Of a stretch of 64,000 nt of DNA, positions 13,001-26,916 are shown in pieces. Position numbers and translations under genes: made by a program. The notes under the pieces were generated by a model. The model was not told the origin of the DNA and did no database searches. It was given only the letters and a program-made list of their open reading frames with translations. The stretch is from contig VXAI01000190.1 of NCBI GenBank assembly GCA_013399305.1, positions 1 through 64,000 of the forward strand, written 5' to 3'. This DNA is from Rostratula benghalensis (lineage: Eukaryota; Chordata; Aves; Charadriiformes; Rostratulidae). The first letter of the stretch is position 1, and the number at the start of each line of letters is the position of its first letter.

Positions 13001-15355
13001 TAAATACCTTGTTACAAATATATTTTACCAAAACAAAAATGAATAATCAGGCATGTAATTTACTATCACTACTTTCCCATATATTTTATGTAGAACTTAA
13101 TCTCTAAATTCAACCCTGGATTCTTTCCCAAACGCAGTAAGTTTGCCTACCAGATTTATTGTATCTGTCATTGTTAAAACAAATTAAAGCTCATATAAAA
13201 TCTTTGGTTGTAAATTTTCTTATACACCTCCTATAGATGAAACACGTTTATTCCCTTGTCCTTTGTGTGTTGAGATTTTGATACAGGGTATTGTGAGAAG
13301 GTTTTGCTAGCAAAGTGGCCTGGATTTTCACACTTTTGAGTGTGTGATCTCCCTTTAGCTCAGATTCAATTTAAGTGGCAGGACATTCAGTAGAGGCTGA
13401 TCTTTCAACCAGTGCCAGGCTGTGGCAGATATTCCTGAGCTTTGGGCTCAAAGTTTCATAACGAGTCAGAATGTGAGTGGAGCAGAACTGGACCATGAAG
13501 GGTAGTCTCAATGCTGGTGCTGGAAACAGGTCACAACCAGTTAGCTGCATCCAGTTTAGCAAGGTAGGACAGGTTGGATCTCTATAAAAATGAAGTATAA
13601 ACAAAACAAATTATACAATTCTTTCCTACGCTCTTAAAAGAAGCAAGAATATTTTTTTTTCCTTAGTGTTAGGTTTAGTTGCAAAAGCTTTTCCTAGAGA
13701 AAATCAGCTAGGGCTTGTATAGCCTTTGGAATAATTGGAAATAAATTACCCCTTTGAGAAAAAGACAATGAACACCTAATTACATTTAATCATACTGATT
13801 TTATTTCAGCCATTCCTTGAGACAGACACACAAAATAGCATAGAATGGCTTTGAAATTCAGAAAATATCCATTCTATACAAGTCATCTTAAGAGCTTTCA
13901 CTGAGGTTTGGCTACAAAGGAATACACGTAAGAAACAGTCATCTGTCAGATTCAGCCCTCTGGTTTTTGCCTGACTATTTTCAACTTTTAGCTCTGCTGC
14001 TTTTCCCATACTCTATCCTTTTTGGGTGCTGTTTTCCTTTGATGTTTGCACTTTGAAACATCAGGGAAGTGAAGAGACTGTGTTCTTTTTTTTTTTCTTT
14101 GCACCTGAGAGATTCCACTAACCCCAGGGATGTTCTGATAATAAAGTAACCTTCAGCTTTTCTTTTGAATGCAGAGGGTGCTTCTTGGAGATTCTGCTGT
14201 GGATGACTCTCTGTCTTACCAGAGTTTCTTTAGTGCTTCCTTACAACCCCTCATAGTTTTCTTCTGGTTTGGGGGATACGTTCAAACCAATCCTGTCCAT
14301 TGCTGCTCAGACTGTTAGTAACAGTACGAGGTACCGACAGTATTGTGACCCCTGGCTGGTAGCTTCTCCTTAAACTGCAACAGAGATCTAGAGATCTATG
14401 CTTCTCATCTTCCTCTGTGACTGGGAGAACATTTGGTGTCCAGTGCACAGAAACTGAATCTTAAATCCTATTTGGGAACCTTAAGAAATTTTTGTACCAG
14501 GTAATATTATGGATCCATATATTGAGAGTCCTACCTTTCCTTTTAGGTGACTCTGAATTCAGCGTTGCTTTCTGGTATCTTCTTTTAAGTGTATAAGAAA
14601 GCTGTTTTCAGTGTTTCTGCAGCATTAGTCTCAGTTTATTTACCCCCAGTTATCACAAAAACTGTTTGTATCACTGCCTCTATCATTTTATTGTCACAAA
14701 GCTGAGGTGCATTAGGAAAAGTCTATTATTCCTTTGTACAGTAGGGGAAATTGGTCAAAAGACCAATTAGTAAGTACTAAATAATTTATGCTCAAAGTAA
14801 TGTCCAAGTCCTTTCTAACTCCCACAGTAGACACTGATTTCCAAAATGATGACTTCCAAATCCCTAGTTAAGTCATCAGAGTGCTTTAGGAACCCCGATA
14901 TACATATGCTTCCTAGTTTTCAAAATTAAAATGCACCACATCTCTACATCTTGAGGGTTTTCTGTCTGATATGCCTAAAGGACCCTCCTCATTGACAGCA
15001 GTAATGGATCACTATTTCATTCTCAGCTCTGCTAGCATCTAAACAGGCTTGCTCTCTGCAGATGTTAGTTGGTTCAGCCTCCTAGACAGAGTAGAAATAT
15101 GCCAGTTCTAATATTAGGATGCTTGACAGTGAACCAGAATGCATGGGCCACTATCCTCATTTAAGTCCCTGGTTGTGGGAAACTATTTTAGGCTGGGGAA
15201 AAGATGCAGAGAACCCATGTTGGGTATCCACTGGTGTGTTCATCTGGGAAAGTGTGCTAAGATGGAAGTTCTGAGTGATGTAGGAGAGACCTTAGCATGA
15301 GGCAGTGCAATCTGTAACAGCTGTTCTAGAGCAAAGCTGTTGTTGCTGGATCTGT
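10071..15355. other. Non-coding sequence, no gene seen
   Basis: Holds a (TA)/(CA) dinucleotide stretch at 10108-10165 and a small tandem repeat of AAGGCATGAT near 11863-11887. Two overlapping minus-strand frames (11014-11322 and 11147-11515) and one plus-strand frame (11492-11881) exceed 100 codons, but none shows a domain I recognise or splice-like borders, so none is called. Confidence 0.6.
10108..10165. repeat. TA/CA dinucleotide repeat, degenerate
   Basis: A run of alternating TA then CA units, then TATGTATATG. Purine-pyrimidine alternation over about 50 bp; likely polymorphic. Confidence 0.8.
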
Positions 15356-15424
15356 CTATATATATATATATGCACACACAGGCATGTACATATATACATA
15401 CACATGTATGCATACATATATGTA
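15356..15424. repeat. Compound (TA)n/(CA)n/(CATA)n microsatellite
   Basis: (TA)n is followed by CACACA, GGCATG and then alternating TACATA/CATG units to 15424, almost entirely alternating purine-pyrimidine. Its near-palindromic nature opens frames on both strands (15240-15511) that carry runs of Tyr/Ile or Cys/His. These are artefacts of the repeat. Confidence 0.9.
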
Positions 15425-16367
15425 AAAAGAGGGAGAAGCAGAGAGGGAAAAGAGGCTGTGAATGAAACAGACCTCTGTCAGACTTTCTATCTCCAGCCAA
15501 TTGCTAAATAACCATTTGAAATATTCTAAATAGCAGATATGGTTACATCTTCCCCTAATTGAGGTGAAAGGAGACCAACATTTTAACCAAGATATCCTTA
15601 TTTGATAAGTACTTTTGTTTAGAGAAGTTCTAAAAATAACCCATCTAACTAAAAGTTCTAACGTTAGCTGTCCAATGCGTCAGAAAGGTTTAACAGATCT
15701 TATTTTAAAATTTCAAATGTGGACTTGTTCTTACCTGTTTTAGATAGTTATGTCATTTAAGGTGGTTGGAGTAATCATTCTTGTGATTTCTTGGCTGTGC
15801 CTGCAAGTCCACATTATCCAGTATTCCCCTGCACAGAATTTCCATATTGAACCTTCACAGAAAAGCTGGGATTTGTCTCATGAGTTCCTTCGCTTACGTT
15901 CCATTGCCAAGGAACAGAAACACAACACAGTACTCATATTCACATCTGTATAAGTCTAGAATGTTACAATTGATTTTTACTTCTAGCTTACATTTCTTTT
16001 CAAATAAATTATCTACTCCCCACTTGGGTCCATTTTTAGCCTTGCAGAATGTTTTCCCTGCGTATACACCTTTCACATACACATTATCCTCTGAATCATG
16101 GTTGTAGGTAACACTATCCGCACAGTGCCTGCTTTCATTTTCATATGCAATTGCTCTATTTCTTGCTCTTTTGTTTGAAAAATCACTGTGATTTAATCAG
16201 CTTTGGCAGAGGAACCTTACCTTTTAGGTGGTTGCTGCACATAGTTAAAATCTGCACTCCTTCCAAATATGATTTAATGTGATTACTATAGAGAGGCTGA
16301 GTTTCTGAAAATGTATATAATTCTTCAAAGTCCTCATTTCTCCTTTTGAAATTAGTAGGCAGGGGTC

Positions 16368-16388
16368 NNNNNNNNNNNNNNNNNNNNN
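16368..16388. other. Assembly gap (21 N)
   Basis: Unknown bases between AGGGGTC and a (TTTA)n stretch. The simple repeat on the right edge is the likely reason for the break. Confidence 0.98.
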
Positions 16389-18887
16389 TTTATTTATTTA
16401 TTTTAAATTGTGTTTCTTTGACATAGAACATTGACCTTGTGCGTTTGTACATTGAGAACGGTTCTGGTAGGTATCTGCCCTGAGTCAGTCTGACAGATTC
16501 AATAAGTCGAGATTTGACTCATTCAATCAGATCTTGAGAGAAAAAGGAGATGTCTATTTAATGCACCGAGGCCTCTTTTAGACAACTACTAGCTTAGGCC
16601 AAATCTGACACCAATGTAGAGTACTTTTATGTCCTTGTCCTCCAGATGTCCTGATGTTTAATTTGCCTACACAGTCTGATGGTTGCTTTAATGTTGTTAA
16701 GTAACATGGGACCCAATGACTAAATTCCTCACAAGTTTTTAATTACTTGGTGCTCATTTTCCAGGTAAAAGGATTTTTAAGCCTGCAATGCTCTCTATCA
16801 GCTTATCATTAAAATTTGGAGAAACGAATTCTTTTAAGATTTAGAGTTGGGAAAAAATATTTCATGTATATGCCCCTCTCTCTATCATATGCATACATAT
16901 AATCTGTTTCTCTTTTTTCCTCCCTGTGCTCCCAAACAAAAGCACTATTTATACCTAGAGAATAATACCCTTGTTTCAACCACAAATAATTTGAGGTTTC
17001 CCAGAAGATCTATCAGATCTGGGCTATAAAACAGGTTCCCTCTGCTCCAAATGGCTTGTCCCCAGCCCACTGAAGAGCCAGGAAATTTTAGAGGTTCCTA
17101 CTCCTTTGCCTTGATGTATGTTTCTCTAAAAAGGGAAAAACAGATGAAACCAAAGCAACAATTGAAGAGAGCAGTTGGTTATTTCTGATAATTCTACATC
17201 CTGTGAATCGCTCTTAATTATTAGTCCTCTTTCTGGTTAGCTTTTCCAAGATACCAGTTGGTATTATGCCTATTGACATTATAAGGAGGTGAAATATTTC
17301 CACAGGAGGATTATGCTGATATGGGAGTACTTGTGGGAAAATACAACAGACAAAGAAGTACCAGTAAGCAGTTCAGTACAAATGAGCAGTGGTTGTAAGA
17401 CCAGTTTTGCCCCTCTCTGCAGTTTTGGCAAAGACAGACTAATTGATTCTTCAGATGAGTGAGCAGAGATACTTGCTAATTCTAAGAGATATTTGGTTTC
17501 TTAGCTGTTCTTGCTAAGCAATAAGCCTTTAAAAATTCCATTGGGGATGGGTGAAAAGTGGAAAAATTAGAAATAAATATATGTTAATTTGTCTCATTAG
17601 AAATTCTTTGCACATGCCACAAGTAGATTACTTGTAGTTGCCTTGAAGAAAGTTTAAAAGACTGTCCTTATTACAATGGATTTTAAATTGCTCTTTAGTT
17701 TTGAAATGACATACAGGTTCTTTTTTTAAGCTGCCTTTTGTTAAAAATGCAATTTGGAAATTGGTATATGATCAGGCATACTAGGAAAAGAAGGAAGACT
17801 GGACATAAAAAGTAAAATTTTTTGACATTTAAAACATTTCCCCTGAGAAAAAGTATAGACTGAAGAATAAATTTGAGTAACCTCTGTAATGCTGATCTGA
17901 AACTAAACCCTGCAACAAGACACATTTCCCCGGTTGTGGGCCATTATGACAGTTTTGGCAGATGTTCTGGAGACTGGGAATTCAATTTTATTGTCTGATG
18001 CTTGCAATTTGCAAGATTTCATAGAGGCATTAACTGAATATAGAGAAACAGTCTTACTAGTTTGCTTGAACATCAGATAAACTGTTTTGCTTTGTTTGCT
18101 TTTCGCAGAAGTAGCAACCCAGTATAAGATGGTCCACTTTTCCATTTATTTTGCAGTGCATATATAGTTGCTTAAAAAGCTGGAAGAATTCTACTTCAGT
18201 AGGAATCTTTCCCTGATGCAAATGTATAAGCTGTTTCTAATGACCACATAATTTCTGGGGTTTATGCCAAATAACCAGCATTCTTAAAAGGACCAGAACT
18301 TGCAGCATTACAGGCAAACATATTGATGACATCATGCCATTACAACACAACAAAGCATGTCCCTAACCCCTCCAGGCAACCCACAGCTGGAGATGATCAG
18401 AGCCACCTAAATTCTTGTTTCATTTTGTCATTAATGGCCCAAACCACCTATGGATTAGCGAAGTAGAGAACCTTTAAAAATTCATATCTCTGAAGAGTGT
18501 TTGGATCTCAGTGGGGAATGGTGTGTTTCCGGCAGAGAGAGTGGGTGGTCAGCCGTGGGCCCGACCTGCACATAGACACTCTACTGGGTTCCTTTGAACA
18601 GTTGTCTAAGTCAAGACATTTGGTGTGAGAGACTGTTTGGGTGCCAAGAGTGCAATTTTTGCATGGGGAATGTGGAATCTGGCTGCAACAGCACTTATAG
18701 GAGACAAACGCTCTGCTCAAACTCAAATAAAAGCTCTGAATCCCAAATTGTACAAATGTCTTTAAGAAAATAAGAAGGTGATGTTTGAAAGACTATAAAC
18801 GTTTAGACCAGCCCAGAAAAATAAAATAAAGTATTAGATCAGGCTGTTTCAGAAAGCTATCTTTGCTCGTGGACACTGACTTTTCCT

Positions 18888-18921
18888 GTACATGTGTACA
18901 TGTGGTAACACAAGTGTTACC
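18888..18921. repeat. Octamer tandem followed by an 8-bp-arm palindrome
   Basis: TGTACATG occurs twice in tandem (18888-18903). Directly after comes GGTAACAC, AA, GTGTTACC (18904-18921), a perfect inverted repeat with a 2-nt centre. A further TGGCC/GGCCA pair follows within 25 bp. Confidence 0.9.
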
Positions 18922-21900
18922 ATTTGGCCAGAAGGGCCAGAGGAACTAAAGGTTTGTGCCAAAGGATGAAGCTTCTACATAGCCCACAGATGGAAAGTAA
19001 TGAAGTACACATAGTGGATTGTACGTGTGGGTGGGGAAGCATTTTAGAACACTAAGAGAAAAGCAAACAAAATGAATTTATGGCCTTGCCAAGGCAATAT
19101 CAGCAGCCATGGCTAGTTAAACATTTTACATAAACTTCAGCAGATAGGAGAGGGACTGAAAGTCAGGTTTCTTCTTTTGCAATTAGGTATAATAAGGATG
19201 AGGCTAGAGAGGTATGCTTCTTCTCACTCCCTTTTTCTGGCCTCCAAAACCCCAAGTTATTTTCTGCAAGGTCGAGAAAAGTCTGCAGGAAAGTTATGGA
19301 AAATCTGTACTTCTCCAGACAGAGAAAAGAATGTGTGGATTTCTTGCATTTTAGCAAATCTACCTACCACAAAGGTAATTTGAGGGTTCCTTCTTCTTCC
19401 ATATCTGATAAAAAAAATAAAATTACATCAACACCTTCACTTTGGGTGGGTTTTTTCTATTGTTTGGATTATTCTGCGAAGGCTTCCTAGGCTAATCTTA
19501 GAAAAAAGTGAGAAACTCAAGAACAAGAGATATTAAAACCAGTGAGCTGAAGACAAAGAGAGGGTTGGTACACAAATTAAACCTCCCCGAGGTAGCAATA
19601 TGTGGCATATCTTTCTGAATCAATGGAAAGGATCAGCTTGCCTTAGTGGACTCATTCATTCACAAATGTACAAGGTATGTACAGCCTGGCAGGTTTCCAT
19701 CCCCATGTCTATTTATAGGGAACGTATGACATGCAGGTGAATGAGACAAACACCCCTGTTGCTTTGGGAACTACTCTTCTTTATGAAATGTATTGTTTTC
19801 CTTGCCTCACCATGTGATTTTAAGTGTTTTTAAACACATTTTATTAGACTATAGAGAAATTGCTGCTGCAGGACAGTTTATAAGTTTCTAAAGTGATAAT
19901 AGTTAAGAATCACTAAAGAGATATTCAGGATTTCTCCAAGTACATCTTCATCTGATATAAGGTGTGCCTTACAGAGTTCTAATGACATTGCAAGCAATAA
20001 AGCATTCACATAGGACAGTACTTTTTTCCCCCCAAAATCTCAAAATCTAGTGTTTTACAGTCCCATAGCCCTTTTTTTGCATGCAGTCACCAGCAGTGGT
20101 TCCCCCCTCCCCCCCAACCATAACTTCTTTGCATAGATGAAGCATCACTTCAATAATGCTATTAGAGCTCTCTAAGATGATAAGACAGTAAAGAAACAGC
20201 TCTTGAAAAGATGAGCAAAGGACCTGTACACTCACTGTGGGCAAATTTACTGTCTTTCCCCACCTCATCACATGCCTGAAAGACTTAGGAGAAAAGTGTA
20301 GGTGAATACTTAGAGAAATTTTTATCTTTCCTGGGAATTTTCACCAGTGAATCTGAGAGCTTAAATATAAGTTGAGAATTGTAAAGTTTACTTGGACCTC
20401 ACAGAAAAAAGTGATTCAACTCCATGACTTCTTCACTTCTCTTCGTGGTAAAGATTAGAGATATCACCCCTTTAAGCTTCTAACTTTGCAACCCCATATG
20501 GCCACATAGAGTGAAATTGCCAGGTGTGAAGAAAATTCTCTTTCAATCTTCAGATATGGTGACAAAGTAGGAGTCTTTGATGTTTCTGTTTTATTTTCAC
20601 TTGTTGAATTTTCTTGGACTCCAGAGCTACTTCATTGTAGGAGTGGAGAGTCCCGCACTGTGGCAACAATCAAAATGTTATATTTTACTTTCTAGGGAAA
20701 GGAAGAAAGCACTCTCCCTGCTTTTGATTTTCCTTTGCATTAGGTCAAATCCACAGGTCAACCTATGCTTGACAAGATATGTCATTATTTTATCTTTATG
20801 CATGGAGCCGTTGAGAAACTGCTGCTAACTGCTGCATTTGTTCACAAATTCATGTCTGCTGTGTTGCAGTTTAACATTAACTTTTTGAAATTATTAGCCC
20901 AAGAGGTGAAAAGGCAATTCAGGGAAAAATGTTGTTAAAGCAAAAGCAGAACTTTTTACGGATCAGTAACTTTGCGTTTTGACAGCCTCCTGCAATGTTT
21001 AGAGCTTCAGTGGAGAAGTCAAAAGGAAGATGATGCTAAAGGGTAGGCAGACTTTAAGGGTGGGGGGGGTGATGCACACTTGGTTTAACAAGGGCTTACA
21101 CACACTGTCAAAGTTTCCAGCTATCACAGCGCAGCTTGGTATCAGTCAATCAAATTAGAGCCATCTACTTAAGTTCAATTACTTTACATTTAGAAACCTG
21201 ATCTAAAGGAGAGAAGACATAACGGATAAGAGAGGCAGTGTTTTGCTTTGAGGGAAAGAAAAGTGAATGTGACCACTGTAGCATGGTCTGTCTAAATTAA
21301 ACAGAGGATTTTTCCTATGTATTGAGTTTTTCCAGTAATAGTATTTGATAACGTCTTTCCACCCACAAGGGCAAAAACCTGTTTTACTCATGTTAGGCAT
21401 TTCAATTTTATCTGACTTAATATATGACTCACTGCATTTAAGTCCTTTGTGTAGTCTGACGTTTTTTTATTTGAAGTATAAGGAGGAATTACAATGAGTT
21501 TTCTTACATAATGGATGATCTTTTTTCCCTTGTTAGCTTTGCAATGGAACATCTCGGTAAGACAGTACAATCCATTGCCCTTTTCTCAGTTACATTATTT
21601 ATGGTAACTGTAAAAATATGTTTCATTTTTCTTACAATAAATTCATACAGGGTTCCTAAAGATGATTATATATTTTGTCATCACTAACTTATACCCGTTC
21701 TTATGTTGGAGGTGAACACTCAGATGCTCTTTACTTCTGGAAGCACTGCCTGGAAGGCCTTGTTTGAACCTTGTCTGGTTTTGTGTGACCCACCTACCAA
21801 CAAAACAAAAGTGGGAAAGATTTTAAGTGGTTTCATGCTGAAACCAAGTGGAATGATAAAGTGATGATCAGGAACAGATTTGGAAGGAGATATGCAAGAC

Positions 21901-24900
21901 TGATCCCTTAGGTTTATTAGTACTGATGAAAGAGAAATTGGTTTGCCATACAAAATTCAAACCAAAGTTCTTTTGAAGTTTTTAATGATATGTAGCCTAC
22001 CTACCACATGACTCATCACTTAATAACTGTTATTGAAAGTATTATGCACCATAGGAACATTCCTTTTACTTAATTGCTGGCTTGTATAACTATACAAAAC
22101 TAAACCTCACCAATGAATTTTTAATCTGATCCCTTTATTTTCTGTCCTCTGCAACCTCAATTATGTCACCTCACAGTAAATCATGGGACATGCTCTGTAT
22201 GAGGATATCACTGCTCTGGCTCTGGAGAAGCACTGGCATGGAAACAAAATATAATTCTCCAGTATTAGCCTGAGATATGCTTCAGATCAGCATAGGACTC
22301 AAAGACCTACTGACCTCGCCAATCTCATGAACTTCAGTAGCAGACAACCTCAGACAGGGCTCTGTTCTTGAGCTTTCTCTTATGCCCTGCCTCTCCAGCT
22401 GCATCTCTGGAAGTAGGTAACCAGGGAGCCAGAGATTCATTCCCAAATTTGTCCCATTCATCAGGTCACAGCATGGCAAGTGCTCTCACGGTTTCACCAA
22501 AACCTGAGGTTTCCACACCCAAAGGAGCACCATAAGCTTATGTGCTCACTGGTATGAAACATTTCTTAACCTTGGAGACTACTTTAAAGAGATTCATTTG
22601 CTTTTACTGCTGAGTGCTTCAAATTTTATCATTTCATGTATGAGACAAGATTGCTTTAATGGAGTACAGATAACTTCCCCTAGACTCTAAAAGTCATTAA
22701 AATGAGGTATTTCTGACCTTAATTTTTTCCAGATCATACTGACACCTGGAAAGGAAGCACGTGATGGGACTAAACTAACTAAATACTTAATACACCATTT
22801 TTGGACTTCCATAAGGAATTGGGAAAACATTGTTACACCAGACACATCTCTGCACAAAATTATGAAGAGACATTGTCCAGAAGGAGCTTAAAAACTGATG
22901 AGAAACCTCATGTTTAAACACATTCCATGACCTCAGAAAAAACCTCAAAAAACTTATAAAACCCCAGATTACAGATTTACTTTGTTAACAAATAGTTCAA
23001 AGGGGTTTTATTCTCAATGCTTTGATAACTTATTTATTTAGTTAGTTAGTTTAGGATTGTATTCCTGCCTATTTGAATACTGCCAAAGGAAAACTTTTGA
23101 GAGGTCTAGTGGGAATAACCTTTACGAACACAGACATGATCAGGTATTTAAACAATGTTGGATCTACTGGGCTTAATGCCTTCACAACACTTGGACCTCC
23201 AGAGTCCTTTCAGATTGTCTCCAAATTTGGGATAATACCCTCTGAAGTGAAAAACCCCATCTCCTTCAGAAACTACAGGTGGATGTAATGAAGTGTAGGC
23301 TAAGAATGTTGAACTTTGCATTTTGAACTTTGAAAAGGGTACAATAAATTGCGAGATTATCAACAGATTAATTGTATAGATTTATACGTATGTAAATATA
23401 CTCACTTTATCAGGCATGTCATATCATCTAATTGTATTGGAACATGCTTTAGCAGAATGTTTTAAATTTTTTTTCCAAAACACAAGTGCTTATGAAGTTT
23501 TAAGTAAAACTAGTCCTACATTTTGAATTGTGGATGTCCTAGACAAAAGATTATTTTCATCCAAAGTGAGATTTTTATGCACCAGCTATAGGTCTATTGG
23601 TATTGTAGGTTTAAGACTATTAAAGTCTTTCTTTTATATGCCTCTTGCACTCAGTAGTATTTTGATTTGTTACTGTGCTAAAATTGTAATTAATGGAAGA
23701 AATTACAGGAGGCTAATTTGTATAGGTTAGTATTTAAATATTATTAGAATAATTATTAAGAGCAACAGTAAAACCTTCTACCTTTATGCATAACTGCTAT
23801 CAATTTCAAGATGGTCTTATTACATGACAGTTCAGCCCACTTAAACTGAATAAGCTTGGAGAGGATGACTCAAGAACTATGCATGATTTACAAAAAAATT
23901 TTAACTGGACTCTTACATTTTAAGCATATTGAGATTGAGGGCCTCAGTAGGCTACTGCAAAGGAAACAATATCTCATGCACTATTTGTGTGACGACTACA
24001 GATTGTGTCCAAGTACTCAGCAATTAAAGCACTCATATCTTAATAAGGTAGCATTCCATTCCATCCAGTTTAATTTTACTTACATGTGCAGAAATAGACA
24101 TTCTCATTTATGAACGTATTTATTACTGAAGACTGAAAAATTAATAAAAAATATTTATCAGGGGCCACATCACCCTGAAGAGTTTCCTTTCAAATTGTAA
24201 AAGAATTCTGAATTAAATTGTAATTGGTTCTGGCTTACTCTCAGTCATCTGATCAGAGTGGACAGATTTCTGCACTTTTTCTTTAATAGCTTCTTGTAAC
24301 AGTTCCTAATTTTTTTTTTCCCTGTATGCATTTCCTCTGTCTTGTCTCCTCTTTTGTCTCTTTAATTTGTTCCTTAGAGATGTGTACTCCCTCATCAGTC
24401 ATGAAATATCGTATCCTTTGGGCCATGCGTTACTATTTGTTTTTCTTTTTTTCAGAAAACCTATCTGGTAATAAAATATCACAACCAGCATTCATCTTCA
24501 AGCCCTAGTTGCTGTCTATTTAAACTGGGGGGCACTGGAATAAAAAAGAAGCCTTACTTAAATATACAGCGTGTTGCTTTTGACTCCATAGTACATTTTC
24601 CTCTGAGGCTTCCTACAAGGGTACCAATTAGCAACGTAACAAAATAAATAAATCATTAAAAGCTGAAAATGATGAATAAGTAAACTGCTATATCAAACCA
24701 GATTAGTCTGCTGCTTTTGTTGACACAAAAATGTAATTTATAAATTCCTTTTGATTTTCCATGCTTTACAATTATTTGCATGTTACTAAAATAAAAAGGT
24801 TGTTTTCAAACTAAAAAAATCCAAACGGAACTTTACCAAAGTTTAAAGATTAATAGAACACAGAACTCATGAGCACAAGTTAAAAAATATAAGACAGTTT

Positions 24901-25596
24901 ATGGGTTTTGTTTAAGATGACACATTATTTGGCTAGGTTCTTGACATACAGCCATTAATTAATGGATGCTATTTTTTTAGGGTTGTAATATTAGCCTAAT
25001 ATTGAAGTCCAATACTTTCTAGCACATATTCATTTATGGGTCTCCTTGCACAAGGTCAGCTGGACACTTAATAATCTATTTGTGGTCACAAAAAACTTGG
25101 TAGTATTGTGTATTGTTGAAGCACCAGAGATGACTGTGTTTCAAGTGAGCTTGAAGGGGATTGGAACTCTATTGAATGATGTTATTTTTCTGACTATGCA
25201 TCCTGTAATTTGTTATTCCCGGTGTATTCGTTAGTTGAATGATTCCTCCCACACCACCATTATTTCAGCATGGCAAGTCTTACCATTAATTAGAAACATT
25301 TGGATAATATATTTTCCTTTGTGAAGGGAGCATAAAACACAACACTCCAGCCATTATTTCACTTGCATGTGAAATTAGATTTGCACATAAGCTTCCTGAG
25401 TAACACTGCTATGTATTACTACTTACAAACTTGTAAGACTCATTTATTTTCTAGATATTTCTACAGACTCAGGAGCGGAAATTTACTTTCATATTAAATG
25501 GAAGATTTTTGTACTGTGAAAATAATCTGCAAACTGGTTTTACAAGAGCCATTTATTTATGTAGACACTTTTGTCTAAGTAGATACTTTAAATGAA

Positions 25597-25623
25597 AAAG
25601 ATATCAATANAAAGATATCAATA
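25597..25623. other. Single-N contig join flanked by identical 13-mers
   Basis: AAAGATATCAATA ends at 25609, a single N sits at 25610, and the same 13 bases begin at 25611, followed by a (TA)n run. This looks like two contig ends that overlap but were not merged, so the 13 bases are probably represented twice. A true tandem repeat is the alternative. Confidence 0.75.
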
Positions 25624-26896
25624 TATATATATATTAAGAAAATTCAAAATTGATATGACGCTACAGATGATTAATCAAATTATGGAAATTTATGGATTGC
25701 TGAAGGAAGAGAAAAAAAACCAAATCACAACTGTTTTACAGACCTACTCACTGCTGAGATATTAGTTACCACCAGGAAAAGCCAAACAACTTGAAAGCAG
25801 ACTTGATTTTGTGTGTAAAACTGAAATACAACAGAGCTTTTTTGAGGTACATTGAAGTATGTGACCAATTTGTCAAGCTATTTTTCCTCCTCCAAAAGAT
25901 GAGGCATTTAAGCAGACAAATTTTGCCCAAACCCAGGCTGATGTATTTCAGCAGGTTGGGGAAAACACAGTGTTATTTTCTAATACCCAGCCATAATCAA
26001 GGAAGATATGGTAAATTTGTTCAAGCTTCACTGTAAATTTTGATTAATCACTCAAATGGCTATAACAGCCAAGTAGAAAGCAAATAATAGAAAGTCAGTG
26101 TATCCTGAAAAAAAGTTACTTTATCAAATACTAGGAAACTAGAATGATCAGAGTATTTTCAAGAAAAAGGAATAGGTAACCTTGCTCCCACATATATTCT
26201 ATGTTGTGGGGAATAGTGAGAGTGGTAAAACAATTAAAACAATACGAAAACCCCAAGGCAAAACAGGACTGTATCCATAAACACCAAAACCATTTTCAGC
26301 TGCAAACTGAAAACCGTTTTGTGATAAACAAAAATGACATTACCCAGGGACTAATGATCACTGGTATGATTAAGTACCATCACCCTGGTGGTACTGGAAA
26401 CCTTGTGATCTTAACAAATAACGGACAAAATATTTCCATCACTCATGTAATTGACCATCATTAAAAGACTGTACCAGAAATATACAGTAAAATGCTTAAG
26501 GAAGTTACATTCAGAGATACCTTTTCTGATTATCCCCCATCTCCATCTCCTCCAAGTCTGTATTTCTGTTCAATGATTTAAGTAAATAACCTTATTACTG
26601 TGGCCACATTGATCGACAGTTTCCTTAAAAGAATATATTAAATTCCATACAAATTTAACTTGAAAGGAACAAAAACTGATACATGAGAACTTAGCTTATG
26701 CAACAAAGAGGTTAAACTGTGTAAGATGTTTTGACTTAAGTTGCTCACATGATCCTATCAAATAATTTTATCAGGTTCCATTTCTGGATGTTATTGACCT
26801 GTAAGCTTTAATTTGCAAGACAGAACCAAACCTCTACACAACCCTGTCTCCCTGGTCTACATCGAAAAGCATACAGTGACAGGTATGGAGTAATAA

Positions 26897-26916
26897 TTTT
26901 GTTTGTTTGTTTGTTT
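26897..26916. repeat. (GTTT)5 tetranucleotide microsatellite
   Basis: Five uninterrupted TTTG/GTTT units followed by CATTCATTT. Confidence 0.9.

Larger units (their letters stand above)
15425..25596. other. Non-coding sequence with one small assembly gap
   Basis: I see no gene or recognisable transposon in about 10 kb. Minor items are the 21-N gap, a tandem/hairpin cluster at 18888-18921, a C-rich run at 20103-20116, a G8 run near 21062, and a 14-bp palindrome at 24952-24965 (CCATTAA plus reverse complement). All frames are under 90 codons and unconvincing. Confidence 0.55.

Noticed and set aside
15240..15511. Frames on both strands rich in Tyr/Ile/Cys/His
   Set aside because: They are translations of the TA/CA/CATA microsatellite.
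18904..18921. GGTAACAC-AA-GTGTTACC as a steroid-receptor response element
   Set aside because: The half-sites do not match (A/G)G(A/T)ACA well and the spacing is wrong for the 3-nt spacer of glucocorticoid-type sites.
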